Below are positions 46,293 through 57,653 of a stretch of 64,000 nt of DNA, one piece after another (position 1 is the stretch's first letter; the number at the start of each line of letters is the position of its first letter). The notes below the pieces were generated by a model. That model saw only the letters and a program-made list of their open reading frames with translations. It was not told the origin of the DNA and did not search any database. This DNA is from Engraulis encrasicolus (lineage: Eukaryota > Chordata > Actinopteri > Clupeiformes > Engraulidae). The stretch is from positions 56,595,077 through 56,659,076 of the forward strand of contig NC_085857.1 of NCBI RefSeq assembly GCF_034702125.1. Direction: 5' to 3'. The translations under genes and the position numbers were made by a program.

Positions 46293-46450
46293 TAGGATGG
46301 TGGCCAAAGTAGGTATTGCAACTATACTGCGCATTGAAACTGTGCTCCCTATAGCATGGAGGCCAGAGTAGGTATTGCAACTATACTGCTCATTGAAACT
46401 GCGCTCCGTATAGCATGGTGGCCAGAGTGGTTATTGCAACTATACTGGTT
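46293..46450. repeat. Tandem repeat, about 60-bp unit, three copies
   Basis: Units share TATTGCAACTATACTG (at 46314, 46373 and 46432), GGCCA(A/G)AGT and ATTGAAACTG(T/C)GCTCC. Confidence 0.9.
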
Positions 46451-46459
46451 GGCTCTATG

Positions 46460-47530
46460 GGTGCATTCCAATATGCGACCTTGCTTCCTCCACTTGTGCT
46501 TGTGGCCTCGTCCCGCCTCCGTGGAGAAAACAATTAAGTGTACCAGCTGTCAGCCTAGCCACAACTTTTACGGGACTGTTTCATTCACCATCCCAATTGC
46601 AAATGAGAAAAAGACTTTAAAATGGACCTTTTGTGATATTTAAAGATCGCCTCTCAACGTAATTTAATTAATATTGCCGTGTTCCCAATTGTTATTGAAT
46701 GTGTTACGCGTTGGTCCTGTTTTAAAAAACGTTCTGGTTGCTTTGTTTCAAGACGTTTTTGCAAGCTGGCAAGGTGGCTTGTGGAGAAACGAGAGAGTGT
46801 TCCGTGTTTCTCGTGGAAATGCGTCTCTGATTGGCTCACTCCTCCTGCTCTCAAAGAAACGCGTCTCTGATTGGCTCAGTCCTCCAGCCCTTGGAGAGAA
46901 TGTAATGGGAAACAGAGTCGCCACTTCCCCGGGTGGTACTGCACTATAGGGGCGCCAACGGAGGCGTGCAGGCTCCATTCAGGGCTGTGCTCTTTCGACA
47001 GCGACCCCTAGGCGAGCTGTAGGCACGGAGCAACCGGAGTGAGCAGGCTTTATGTATGAGGCTTTGTGCTGTGTGTGTACCTGAGAGTAGCAACCAGCTG
47101 ATAGCTAAGCTAAGCTATGTTTCGGACCACCAGACGTTGCTTGCTTTGAAAACAAGCAGAAAAAAATTACTCGACATGTTTTTAGATAAATGGGTCGATA
47201 TAAACCTTTGTGGGCAACGCCTTCTTTCGACGTGACGAAACACAGAAAGGCTTTCGTGATTCGCTCGTTTCTCTGCATTATTTATGTAAATTGGGAAACA
47301 CCGGGAAACACAGCCAGGAGAGTTGACGCACCGCTATGAGAGCCTTGCAAGTGAGTTTAACTTGGGGTGACCGTCCGACCTTCGAAAGGAGTGAGTAAAA
47401 CTGAGTTTTATCGGAAGTTGGCCTTTAAATATAATGCTGGTGTCAGTGATGTCATCACGAAATATTACTTCCTGGTATGAGGCCACAAGCAGAAGTGGAG
47501 GAAGCAAGGTTGCATATTGGAATGCACTTT
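46460..47530. mobile_element. Inverted-repeat MITE, about 1.07 kb
   Basis: Long TIR: GTGCATTCCAATATGC followed by TTGCTTCCTCCACTTGTGCT on the left, with the complement at the right end. Inside, GCGTCTCTGATTGGCTCA is repeated twice (about 46819 and 46861). Target duplication not resolved. Confidence 0.75.
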
Positions 47531-48296
47531 GGCTACAGCTAGTTTTAAAACACTCAATTCTACACAAAAGGCCTTAAATGGCAAACTGAAAGCAAGTTTG
47601 ATTGACATGGGGAAAACATTAACACGTCATTGAGGAATTAATTAAATGATTAGCCACTCACCTTGAACCAAATTGAACTTCCTGTGCAGTCAAGGCTTAA
47701 AAAATCCAAGCATATGCCTCCAATTCAGCTAGGGGCATTCATATACTTTTTAACCTACAGCACCATCTTGTGTTCATATTGTGTAATAACATTCTTTAGA
47801 ACAAAGTATTTGTATTTTGTAGTTTTGTGAAATACACAAAATACTGGAGGAAAGTATTTTGATACCAAATACAAATACATGTAATTCACTTATATGAAAT
47901 ACAAATACAAAATAGTATTTTGTATTTCAAAATGTATTTCAATTAGATGTAATAGCAATACTGCCCATCCCTGCCTACTAACAAAGGCATGATCAGTCAA
48001 TAAATGTTATGGTTATATGTATTCTAATATGGAGAGACAGAATATCAAAAAGAAAATCCAGAAATTAATTTAAGAGAATATATATTAATTTATTTCCATT
48101 TCATCAAGCAAAATAAGTATTTGATCCCCTGCCAACTGATAACAGTTCCGGGCCCACAGACCAGATGGGCACTTCTGATCAACTTGTCATCTGAATTAAA
48201 GACACCTGTACATACTAACATGCATAAAAGACACATTGAATCAGCAGAATCAGTCCATAGTATGAGTGAATCAGTCACATTCCAACCTCACCAGCA

Positions 48297-49234
48297 TGGG
48301 AAAGACCAAAGAGCGGTCAAATGATATCAGGGACAAGATTTTAGACCTGAAGATTAAATGGGCTGCAAAGCCACAAGAAAGAGACTGGGTATTAATGATC
48401 CAACTGTTGATGCATTTCCTCCAAAATGTGAGGAATACAAAATGACTATCCATCAGCCTGTCTGGGGTTCTATACAAGATTTGACCTTTTGTAGGGATTT
48501 GATAATCATGAGAACAGAAAGAAAGCAATGTTAGGCAATGATATCAAAGCTACTGGACCAAAATCACTGAGAAAACTACTGGTAACACGTAATGCCACAG
48601 AGGTTTAAAATCCTGTAGTGCACACATGGTACCTCTTCTTCAGAAGGAAGCTGTGCAGTCCCACCTGAGATTTGCCAATGGACATCAGACTGGTGTATGA
48701 TATGATAAGGAGGTGCTGTAGTGAGATGAAACCAAAATCAAGCTGTTTGGCATTAACACAATTCAATGTGTTTTGAGAAAGAGAACTGCTGTCTATGATC
48801 CCAGGAACACCCTCCTCACCATCATGCATGAAAGTGGTATCATTATGGTTTGAGGGTGTTTGTCTGGCCAAGGCACAGGACAACTTCACATCATCAACGA
48901 ATGTATGGAGGGAGACATGTAATGTGCAATCCTGAGTGCAAACTTCCTTCCCTGCACCACTACACTGAAGGTGGGCCATTTTTGGATCTCCCAACATGAC
49001 AATAATACACAACATACAGTCAAAGCAAAGACGGAGTGGCTCAATAAGAAGCATATTAAAGTCACGAAGTGGCCTAGACAGTCTCCAAATATTAACCCTA
49101 TAGTAATTCTATGGACGGAACTGAACCCGTCATTTGCCAAGCTACAGCCACAATCTATCAATGTTTTAGAGATAATCTGCAAAGAAATATGGGCAAAAAT
49201 CTTTTCATCATTGTCATCAACTAAAAGAAGCATC
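48297..49234 (+). pseudogene. Tc1-like transposase pseudogene
   Basis: The degenerate frame begins MGKTKERSNDIRDKILDLK, matching the N-terminal paired-like DNA-binding start of Tc1 transposases (MGKTKELS type). The catalytic C-terminal part is recognisable as DNNTQHTVKAKTEWLNKKHI followed by KVTKWPRQSPNINPI and LWTELN, the usual region between the second aspartate and the final acidic residue. Several stops and frameshifts separate these, so it is dead. It belongs to the TA-flanked element 41140-49495. Confidence 0.85.
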
Positions 49235-49497
49235 TGACCTCAGTGCTAGACAATTAGGGCTTTGCCACAAAGCACTCTATCTTCTTTAGCTAGAGGGATC
49301 AAATACTTATTTGCCTAAATTAAATACACATAAATTAAAATATATTATTTTAAGTTATTTTCTGGAATTTCTTTTTGATATTTTGTCTCTCCATGTTTGA
49401 ATACATATTATCATAAATTTATAGACTGACCATGTCTTTATTAGTGGGCAAGCAGGCAAGATCAGCAAGGGATCAAATACATTTTAGACTCACTGTA

Positions 49498-49771
49498 TAA
49501 ATCGAAAGAACAACCTATTTCAACAAGGGTCACTATTCTATTTGTTTCATCAATGACGGTAATACTATCTGAGGATTATTCAGGAGATTATCTAGTTGAA
49601 CATGATCTCCATGATTTTGTGTAGTAAACTTAGTAAGCTTATCTGCACAGAACTGTATTTATGCATTTTTACATTTTCATCTAAAATGTCCATAATGCTG
49701 TCAGAGATTAGGTCTACCAGTTGATCATGTCTTGCAAATATACAGTCCATTGTAAAAGCTACAGCCATTAA
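49498..49771. other. Gene-free spacer
   Basis: AT-rich, nothing recognised. Confidence 0.4.
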
Positions 49772-50112
49772 AGGGGTATGCCACTATTTTGGGGCTTAAT
49801 ACAGTTAAAATCGTTGGCCGGGGTTTATTAAGGTGGTAAAGTGTCTTATTTTTCATGTAAGCCGTTGTCTTGCTTTAAGACAAGTTAAAAGAGGGAGCAT
49901 GTCTCTAAGCTAGTGAAAGTCAATGAATCCGTGTAGCATGCTACATGCTACAGTGATCCATTGACTTTCACTAGCTTAGCTACATACTCCCTCTTCTAAC
50001 TTGTCTTAAAGCAAGACAACGCTTAACATGAAAAATAAGACCCTTTACCACCTTTATAAACCCCGGCCAACGATTTTAACTATATTAAGCCCCAAAATAG
50101 TGGCATACCCCT
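49772..50112. mobile_element. TTAA-flanked hairpin MITE, 341 bp
   Basis: TTAA at 49768-49771 and 50113-50116. The whole element is one near-perfect palindrome (AGGGGTATGCCACTATTTTG at the left, its complement at the right; centre near ATGCTACATGCTACA). Confidence 0.88.
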
Positions 50113-50299
50113 TTAAGGATTTGCGCTGTCGTTTCATTTTCGTTAGTGGAGCAGTGAAGGATACTGTGTGTGGGTCGTGGTTATTGGGGTACCAGGTGGC
50201 CAGGTTATAGTTTGTTGAGAGGACATGTAGGTGGGCTTTGTTGGTACAGATTAATATGTCCTCACCAACGGAGCAGTTAGAAAGCACAGAGTGGGACAA
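50113..50299 (-). other. Unassigned open stretch on minus strand
   Basis: A minus-strand frame (SHSVLSNCSVGEDILICTNK…TWYPNNHDPHTV) is open across this stretch. I do not recognise it. It may be LINE-derived because it lies between a LINE 3' tail and other LINE pieces. Confidence 0.25.
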
Positions 50300-50940
50300 G
50301 TCAAGTCAAGTCAATTTTATTTATAAAGCACTTTAAAATACAACAAAGGTAGCTGTCCAAAGTGCTGGACAAGTAGGAGGACTTGAAAGGAATCTCTCAA
50401 CCTTAAAACACATAGACATACTTGAGGACATAGGACAAGATAAAGAAGAAAAATCACAATCAATAAGATCTAAAAGCTGAGCATCATGTAGAACAAAAAA
50501 AAGGGGGGGGGGATAGGTTATGCTAAAGGGCAAACCATAAAAAGACAGTTTCATAACGACACATATTTAAAAATAAGAATACATATAAGAGCTAAGGGGA
50601 TAATCAACATTTAAGAACAAAGAAATAAAAAATAATAAAAGTAGAAATAGATAGATAAATAACTAGGTGCAAACATAGAGGTCATACAGTGTTAAAAGCT
50701 AATGCATAAAAGTGAGTTTTAAGGTGACTTTTAAAAGCAGCTAGGGAGGGGGACAGGCGGATATAGAGTGGCAGGTCATTCCACAGTTTGGGGCCCATTA
50801 CAGCAAAAGCTCTGTCTCCTCTGGTTTTCAACCTGGACAAAGCATGATATGCAAAGGCTAAACCCGCCAGTTTCCCCTGTAGTTTCAGGCTGGCCCAGAT
50901 ATGTGTGCTCTGAGACCACTTCATCTGAAGGATAGAATTC
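50300..50940 (-). mobile_element. 3' end of an L2-like LINE
   Basis: On the minus strand the C-terminal reading RGDRAFAVMGPKLWNDLPL then IRLSPSLAAFKSHLKTHFY is the typical end of fish L2-type reverse transcriptase proteins. The following tail ends in ATAAATAAAATTGACTTGAC, the usual 3' terminal word of such elements. The 5' side is truncated. Confidence 0.75.
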
Positions 50941-51019
50941 TGCATATGTTTCGCAAGGCAGCTTTTGTTCCCCGTTGTCTCACACAAAGGTTGCACGTGG
51001 GTAGATGAGTGGGTCCATG
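50940..51019 (-). pseudogene. R2/NeSL-like LINE fragment, 3' side
   Basis: If the hAT element 51020-52269 is removed, the minus-strand frame runs from the 52278-52403 fragment into this one (…GIQLQTAWT into HSSTHVQPLCETTG…). It is bordered by the L2-like end. Confidence 0.4.
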
Positions 51020-52269
51020 CAGGGCCGGTTTTAAGCATAGGCCGGCTAGGCGGTCGCCTAGAGCGCCATGTGAAGAAAGAGCGCCGAAATGGCGCTCTCC
51101 GATGCATAATTTTGCGATATGAAGTTTTTTTTATGAAGTCGCAATCAACAAAGCGTGGCGAAAGCGCTCCTCACGGCAAAGCGCCCCTCAGCCAATAGTA
51201 ATATCGCTTCCAACTGTCTCAGGGAAGTCTGTGAACCAATAAACAGACAGTTCTGAGAAAGGGGGCGGGACGAGTGACAGCGTGCGATCTATTTTGAATT
51301 TGGAGACTCACTCGAGAGACAGAGAGGGCAAGCGCAAACAGCAGTGCTCTGCTGGATGGAGAATTGTTATGTTCTCATTAAACCACTCATTGCATGATGC
51401 AGGAGTTGCAGAGGGTGTTTTGGAACTATGTGATTTAATCAGCAACCGTTTGTGATTATGGAAAGCCTAATAGTTGTGAGGTTACTATTTGGAATTAGAG
51501 AGAAAAAGAGCTTTGTTTTTGATCTGAGAAATCGCTAGTTAGCATGCTAACATTAGCCAAGTATGCCAAGCAATGAAATCCAGTAAAGTAGCTGTTAGTA
51601 GCCTACTCACTACTCACTAACACCCACCTGATAATACTTGCTTAGGTTGACAAGCAATGTAAAGTAAGACTGGTGGAATGTTTAAAACAATTTTAGCTGC
51701 CATATCTCCTTCCATCCACATGAATTACCTGCTTGTTGTAAGCTTAAAAAAACATTGTTTCCAGACCAGAATGACATAGCCTACATGAATCATGTAACAG
51801 AACCATGCACAGCATGTTTTCATGCTGAGTGATGTAGTATTGCAGACAAGTGAGGCTACTATATTTTGTATATTATGAAATTCAATAGCTTGACAGCTGT
51901 TCTCCCTTTCTCTCACCCTGTCCCTCCAGTTCAAACACATAGACAACCCCCTTCTCATTCTCCTACTCACAAATGCACCCCTATTTCCAGTCGAGAAATG
52001 AAATTGGTTTGGAATCATAGACAGCACAAATGTGTAGCTTATTAAAATTGTTATGCTGCCATGCTTTGTGATGCTGTAGTGTAGATAGGCTATCAATGCA
52101 GACCTCCTTGGTAGGCCTATTGTCTACACATGCATTTTACATGCAAATGTACTGTATCACTCTCCTGGCATTTCAATTTCATATTACAATTCAAACACAT
52201 TGAGGGGTTGGGTGGGGGCGCCAGAACTCAAACTGGCCTAGGGCACCAAATAAGCCAGAACCGGCCCTG
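51020..52269 (+). mobile_element. hAT-type element CAGGGCCGG family, copy B, 1250 bp
   Basis: The exact 8-bp duplication GGTCCATG lies at 51012-51019 and 52270-52277. TIRs are CAGGGCCGGTTTT and AGAACCGGCCCTG. It is inverted relative to copy A (10558-12038) and about 230 bp shorter. It splits the R2/NeSL-like LINE. Confidence 0.9.
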
Positions 52270-52277
52270 GGTCCATG

Positions 52278-52403
52278 CAGTTTGCAGCTGTATTCCTGTG
52301 TGATTGCAGAGATCGTTAAAGTCCATCCAGTCTGACCTTACATCGAATCCTATTGCTCTGATATCAAGTTTACTTTTGCTGTTCAGCTGGAAGCCTAGAA
52401 ATT
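52278..52403 (-). pseudogene. R2/NeSL-like LINE fragment between two insertions
   Basis: The minus-strand frame reads MTKFLGFQLNSKSKLDIRAI then FDVRSDWMDFNDLCNHTGIQ. The VRSDWxDxNDLC pattern resembles the region downstream of the reverse transcriptase in site-specific LINEs (from memory). Confidence 0.5.
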
Positions 52404-53374
52404 TGGTCATTTCACGTGAAATCAGACACTTTGGGACACAACCGACACGGATTTCAATCATTCTTGCTGTGCCTGTTTAGTAGCAAGGTAGCACCCCAGA
52501 ACTGCATTTATGTAAATCTGACACCAAAATTAAGGGAGAAATAGACTAGCAAAGGTTTACATATGAGGGTAGGACACGATATAGACAGGTCATCAGCTGG
52601 GAAAATTAGGCCTTTCGTCCTACCGCACTTTTCTCTGTGGATTACTGACCAGAAGCCCTATTGGAAGAAATTAGAACATGGGGCCACGTCAATTTTTGCT
52701 CAGAATTCAATATGGCCGCCATTTTCCAAAATGACTTGTTTTCATGCATTATTACATTGTACTATAAGGTGATATTCATGAACGATTAACTACTTTTAGC
52801 ACTATTCTGTCCAATTTCCTTACATACATGTTTACAAAGGTTGACTAAACTAAAACAAATGAAAATAAAGTTGGCCACCTTGCAATATCCAAAGGAAAGT
52901 GCTGAAAATAATGATTGAAATGCACATACAGAGTCTATGGCTGGGAAAATTAGGCCTATTGTCCTGTCAGGGTTTTCACAGTGGATTACAGACCAGATTG
53001 CCTATTGAAAAATATTCACCAGCTGGTTGCCATCTCAAATGTGCTCCAAAATTCAAAATGTTCTCTGTTTTTCAGAATGGCAGACTTGCATACATTTTTC
53101 TCAACACTGTAAGACCATAATTATCAATAAAGACAACCTATTTTCAGTGAAATTCTGTCCTATCTCCTATCTACAGACGTGAGTACAAAGGTTGGCAACA
53201 GAATGATGTAAATATATATCTTGCCCCTTTGAAATATCCTAAGGATGGTTGTCACGGTTGACTGCTGAAAAATGGCTATTGACCTGACAAACATTTCACA
53301 TTAGATTACTGACTAAAAGTTTTTCAGGTCTACATTTTTTTGTATAAAGCAAGGATGAGTGTGTGTGCGTGTGT

Positions 53375-53905
53375 GCCCGCACGTATCCCCCGCTCATCTT
53401 TCCCCTGCTCTACAGTGTCTTTCCCCCACACACTATTCTGCCTCCCCCACCCCCTCACTCATCTCCCCCCCACACACTATTCTGCCCCCCAACCCCCTCA
53501 CTCATCCCCCCCATGCTACTCTGCCCCCTCACCCCTCACTCACCACCCACTTTCTGCCTCCCCCACTCATCCCCCCTGACTCATTATCCCCCCACCGCCC
53601 CACAAAATACTCGCCCACCCCCCATCCAATGTGAAAAGTTTGGCAGGTCAACACCCCCTGACTCAAATTATCCCCCTTCACACACACACACTATTCTGCC
53701 CCCCTGAAACCCCCACACTATTCCGCCCCACCACCTCACTCATCCCCCACACACTATTCCCCCCCCCACCCCCCCCCCCCACCCACTAATTCAACCCGAC
53801 TCACCCCCCCCCCACCCCCACTCTGCCCCCCTACCCCCGCTCACCCCCTCATTCATCCCCCCGCTCCTCCACATCATTCGGTCCCCCCTACCCCCCAACA
53901 CACAC
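53375..53905. repeat. C-rich polypyrimidine minisatellite
   Basis: Roughly 530 bp nearly devoid of G on this strand, built from CACACTATTCTGCCCCCC-like units and C-runs up to about 12. Potential H-DNA or i-motif former. Confidence 0.9.
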
Positions 53906-53985
53906 ACACACACGGTCTACTGTGTCTATGTCAGTGTCTATGTAAGGAAGCACACTGGCCACACACACTTGAGAAAAGAACACTC

Positions 53986-54182
<197 letters not shown>

Positions 54183-56118
54183 GGCAGGACAATATGCCTT
54201 TTTTCAGCAGTCCACTGTGTTTGTGAAATTCAATCATTTGACAACATTCCTTTGGATATTTCAAAGTGGCAAGATATTCATGCCTTTTTCTAGACAACCT
54301 TTATACTCACGTCTGTAAAAAGATAGGCCAATTTAACTGAAAAATAGGTCATCTTTATTGATAATTATGACCTTACAGTATTGAGAAAAATGTGTGAAAG
54401 TCTGCCATTCTGAAAAACAGAGAACGTTTTGAATTTTGGAGGACATAGATGGCCCCAAGTTTTATTCTTTTTCAATAGGCCTTCTGGTCTAAAATCCACT
54501 GCGAAAACCCTGAAGGGACAATAGGCCTAATTTTCCCACCCATAGACTCTGTATGTGCATTTCAATCATTATTTTCAGCACTTTCCTTTGGATATTGCTA
54601 GGTGGCCAACTTTATTTTCATTTGTTTTAGTTTAGTCAACCTTTGTAAACATGTATGTAATGAAATAGGACAGAATAGTGCTGAAAGTAGTTAATCCTTC
54701 ATGGATATCACCTTATAGTACAATGTAATAATGCATGAAAACAAAGTCATTTTGGAAAATGGCGGCCATATTGAATTCTGAGCAAAAATTGACGTGGCCC
54801 CATGATTTAATTTCTTCCAATAGGGCTTCTGGTCAGTAATCCACAGAGAAAAGTGCGGTAGGACGAAAGGCCTAATTTCCCCAGCTGATGACCTGTCTAA
54901 TACATTCAGCCTTGATTATATCAGTCAGTGTAAGTCACAAAAGGATTTTCTGAGGTGTTGTTTGAAAGCTCTACAAATTACTCAAATCACATGGAATACA
55001 ACAACCCTAACAATATGAATTATGACACATTGAAAAATTAAAACTTGAATATAAAAAAGCTTATATTTTAAAATGGCCGGTGCTTGTCTGAACATAGCCT
55101 GTAAGGTCATAAACAACACCTGAAAATGGGGTGTTTGGTTCTTTATTCATTTCAGAGATAATGGGACATAAAGGTTGAAATGAGTTGTAATGAAGTAGTA
55201 ATAGAGTAGTGTCAGGGACAGGGCTGGACTGGCCATCTGGCATAACAGACTTTTTCCCGGTGGGCCCTGCACCCTCGTCGGTCCCTATTCCAGGTACTCA
55301 AAAATACACGGCTTCTGCCCATTGTCAATGGACACAGTGGAAGCTACACCATTTTCAGCATTCAGATTAGATTAGATAGACGCACTGACAGGCAAGACAG
55401 AGAAGGCAGGGTTGAAAGAATAAGCTCAGTAAAGGAATTGTCTAAATGTTCAAGCATCGAAGGGTATGTTGTAGCTGTATATGATGGCAACTAGTGGCTA
55501 GCATGTGTTGAGCAATGTATGCCGAGCACTGGAGAGGTGAAACTGAACTTCCTGCATCCTCATGGACCATCTCCATCCTTCACATAATCTGATAGACATG
55601 CCATCATGTGATATTACTATGGTATTACCATATTATTACTAGGTGATTTGTATGATGCCATATTTTTGAGTCCCATTATCTCTGAAATGAATAAAGAACC
55701 AAACACCAGCATTTTAGGTGTTGTTCATTACATTGCAGGCTATGTTTAGACAATGAACTGGCCATTTTAAAATATAAGTTTTTTTGGTATTCAATGTTTA
55801 ATTTTTCAATTTATGATAATTCATATTCTGAGGGTTGTTGTATTCAATGTTTGAGTAATTTGTAGAGCCAGAAAAGAGCTTTCAAATAACACCACGGACA
55901 TCTTTTTGTGACTTACACTGACTGATATAATCAAGGCTGAATGTGTCCTACCCTCATATGTAAACCTTCGCTAGTCTGTTTCTCCCTTAATATTAGTGTC
56001 AGATTCGCAAAACTGCAGTTCTGGGGTGCTACCTTGCTTTACTAAACAGGCACAACAAGTATGATTGAAATCCGTGTCGGTCGGGTCCCAAAGTGTCTGA
56101 TTTCATGTAAAATGGCCC

Positions 56119-56333
56119 AATTGTGTTTCGATGTTGTGTGCGAAATGGATCTTTCGTTGCTGCAGATGTTGAAATAATGTGGTCCGAGCCATTTCTCTAA
56201 TTTGTATGTTGTCATCTTTCAGCATATTGAATAAGTGGCTTGTTCTGGCGGCGGTGTATATCCATTCAATGTTTGGGACTCCCAGACCCCATTCCTTGCA
56301 GGCTGAAAGAGTATGTCCCTGCTTGAATATGTG
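56119..56333 (-). pseudogene. R2/NeSL-like LINE, C-terminal region
   Basis: The minus-strand frame reads AKHIFKQGHTLSACKEWGLG then VPNIEWIYTAARTSHLFNML and IREMARTTLFQHLQQRK. GLGVPN…YTAAR…HL…ML is characteristic of the region just after the polymerase domain in R2/NeSL-type LINEs. The frame continues through the 57256-57285 flank if the miniature LTR element is removed. Confidence 0.6.
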
Positions 56334-56347
56334 TTTAGCGAAGGGGA

Positions 56348-56420
56348 GTAGAGTTGCCCAGCTGGGACTTGAACCCAGACCTTCTGGGGAAGTAAACCGG
56401 GGTTCTGACCGCTACACCAA
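56348..56420 (-). ncRNA. tRNA-like sequence in LTR copy 1
   Basis: Same arrangement as the copies at 56727-56799 and 57117-57189, with box A TGGTGTAGCGG and box B GGTTCAAGTCC. Approximate borders. Confidence 0.5.
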
Positions 56421-56726
56421 AGAGCCAGGCTCGTCAGAACACACCCACAACCCTAGTGATGGTCACTCCATCACACTGCCTTCCCCTTCGGGAAGCGCAC
56501 CCGTGCGCTTCACACACTCATGGTGTCCCTCACGCAACGGCCCATCATGCTTCTCCCATCCAGTGTGCCCCGTCATCAATGCTTCACCCATCACTGGGGT
56601 CCCTCACACCGGGGTCACCAATCCTGGGGGTCCCTCACATGGAATTACGACTCACACACAATGGGTATGCTTCCGATGGCCTCACGGTACCATCCCACTG
56701 CTGACACCATTTGTAGCGAGGGGGAG

Positions 56727-56799
56727 TAGAGTTGCCCAGCTGGGACTCGAACCCAGACTTTCTGGGGTAGTAAACCGGGGCTCTGACCGCTACACCAAA
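56727..56799 (-). ncRNA. tRNA-like sequence in LTR copy 2
   Basis: Box A TGGTGTAGCGG and box B GGTTCGAGTCC are intact. Approximate borders. Confidence 0.5.
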
Positions 56800-57116
56800 G
56801 AGCCAGGCTCGTTGGTATGTTAGTCAGAACACACCCACAACCCTAGTGATGGTCACTCCATCACACTGCCTTCCCCTTCGGGAAGCGCACCCGTGCGCTT
56901 CACACACTCATGGTGTCCCTCACGCAACGGCCCATCATGCTTCTCCCATCCAGTGTGCCCCGTCATCAATGCTTCACCCATCACTGGGGTCCCTCACACC
57001 GGGGTCACCAATCCTGGGGGTCCCTCACATGGAATTACGGCTCACACACAATGGGTACGCTTCCGATGGCCTCACGGTACCATCCCACTTCTGACACCAT
57101 TTGTGGCGAAGGGGAG

Positions 57117-57189
57117 TAGAGTTGCCCAGCTGGGACTTGAACCCAGACCTTCTGGGGTAGTAAACCGGGGCTCTGACCGCTACACCAAA
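57117..57189 (-). ncRNA. tRNA-like sequence in LTR copy 3
   Basis: The minus strand from GGCTCTT to CTGGGCA is about 73 nt and has tRNA spacing. Box A is TGGTGTAGCGG and the T-arm is perfect: CTGGG-TTCAAGT-CCCAG. The variable loop is 5 nt, and the anticodon position would be ACT after a conserved T. Acceptor and anticodon stems pair only partly, so it is tRNA-derived rather than a functional tRNA. It may serve as an internal Pol III promoter. Confidence 0.55.
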
Positions 57190-57285
57190 GAGCCAGGCTC
57201 GTTGGTATGTTAGTCAGAACACACCCACAACCCTAGTGATGGTCACTCCATCACAATGTGTTTAGCCCAAAACATTACCGTANAG

Positions 57286-57645
57286 CAGTGGTTCCCAACC
57301 TTTTTCTTAGGGGACCCATGTTTTTACTATTTTAAGCTTTGGTGACCCAACCACGCGAGCGCCCGCACGAGACGGAGTCACAAGATGCCCTCCGTTTCCT
57401 GTGATAACTTATTTTAGTTATTTTATTCCTCAATTCGTCTTTGGTCAAATATTGAATAAATGTTTAATGTAGCACTTACAATTTGTTGCGTCTATGCATT
57501 TATTAGTTAAATGCTTTGTCTTTTATTCAACATGGGCTATATATATTTAAAACGAAACCCCTTAAAATCAAGAGAGCTCCGCGACCCCCTGTGGATCTTT
57601 GGCGACCCATAAGGGGGGTCCCGACCCATATGTTGGGAACCACTG
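57286..57645. mobile_element. hAT-type MITE, 360 bp
   Basis: TIRs are CAGTGGTTCCCAACC and GGTTGGGAACCACTG. The 8-bp duplication CCGTANAG/CCTTACAG lies at 57278-57285 and 57646-57653; the N at 57283 is an assembly ambiguity. Confidence 0.88.
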
Positions 57646-57653
57646 CCTTACAG

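Larger units (their letters stand above)
41195..47973. mobile_element. hAT-type element, 6.8 kb, inserted in the Tc1 left end
   Basis: The exact 8-bp duplication CCTACTAA lies at 41187-41194 and 47974-47981. TIRs are CAGGGATGGGCA and TGCCCATCCCTG, followed inward by AT-rich TACAAAATA words on both sides. It contains further elements at 43123-45585 and 46460-47530. The remaining interior has TCACCACCGTCAGA motifs and no recognised transposase. Confidence 0.85.
41140..49495 (+). mobile_element. Tc1-like element (outermost of a four-level nest)
   Basis: TA flanks both ends (41138-41139, 49496-49497). The left end is CAGTGAGTCCAATAAGTATT and the right end is an inverted match ending TAGACTCACTG. 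GTATTTGATCCC words at both ends are characteristic of a fish Tc1 family. Without the hAT insert (41195-47973 plus its duplication) the element is about 1.57 kb, the normal Tc1 size. Its transposase is at 48297-49234. Confidence 0.85.
56334..57255 (-). mobile_element. Tandem miniature LTR retroelement (TRIM-like): LTR-internal-LTR-internal-LTR
   Basis: There are three LTR copies (56334-56475, 56712-56865, 57102-57255; 154 bp, the first with a 12-bp deletion) and two identical-length internal regions of 236 bp (56476-56711, 56866-57101). On the minus strand the LTR starts TGTGATGGAG and ends TTCGCCACA. Two bases later comes TGGTGTCAGAAGTGGGAT, complementary to the 3' end of vertebrate tRNA-Leu plus CCA: a primer-binding site. 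A purine tract GAAGGGGAAGGCAG lies directly before each downstream LTR. ATGTG (or up to 11 bp, ATGTGTTTAGC) repeats at 56329 and 57256. No protein is encoded, so it would depend on another retroelement. Confidence 0.8.

Noticed and set aside
41195..47973. Independent host gene inside the 6.8-kb block
   Set aside because: No long frame or domain; block has exact 8-bp duplication and hAT-like ends.
53340..53707. Proline-rich frames over the C-rich tract
   Set aside because: Low-complexity C-runs give Pro codons in all frames.
56341..57200. Three genuine tRNA genes on the minus strand
   Set aside because: Box A/B and T-arm are fine but acceptor and anticodon stems pair poorly, and each copy lies within a LTR; called tRNA-like instead.
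56179..57213. Open frames of 60-214 codons over the 390-bp repeat
   Set aside because: They read antisense through the LTR and internal regions of the miniature LTR element and repeat with it; no domain.
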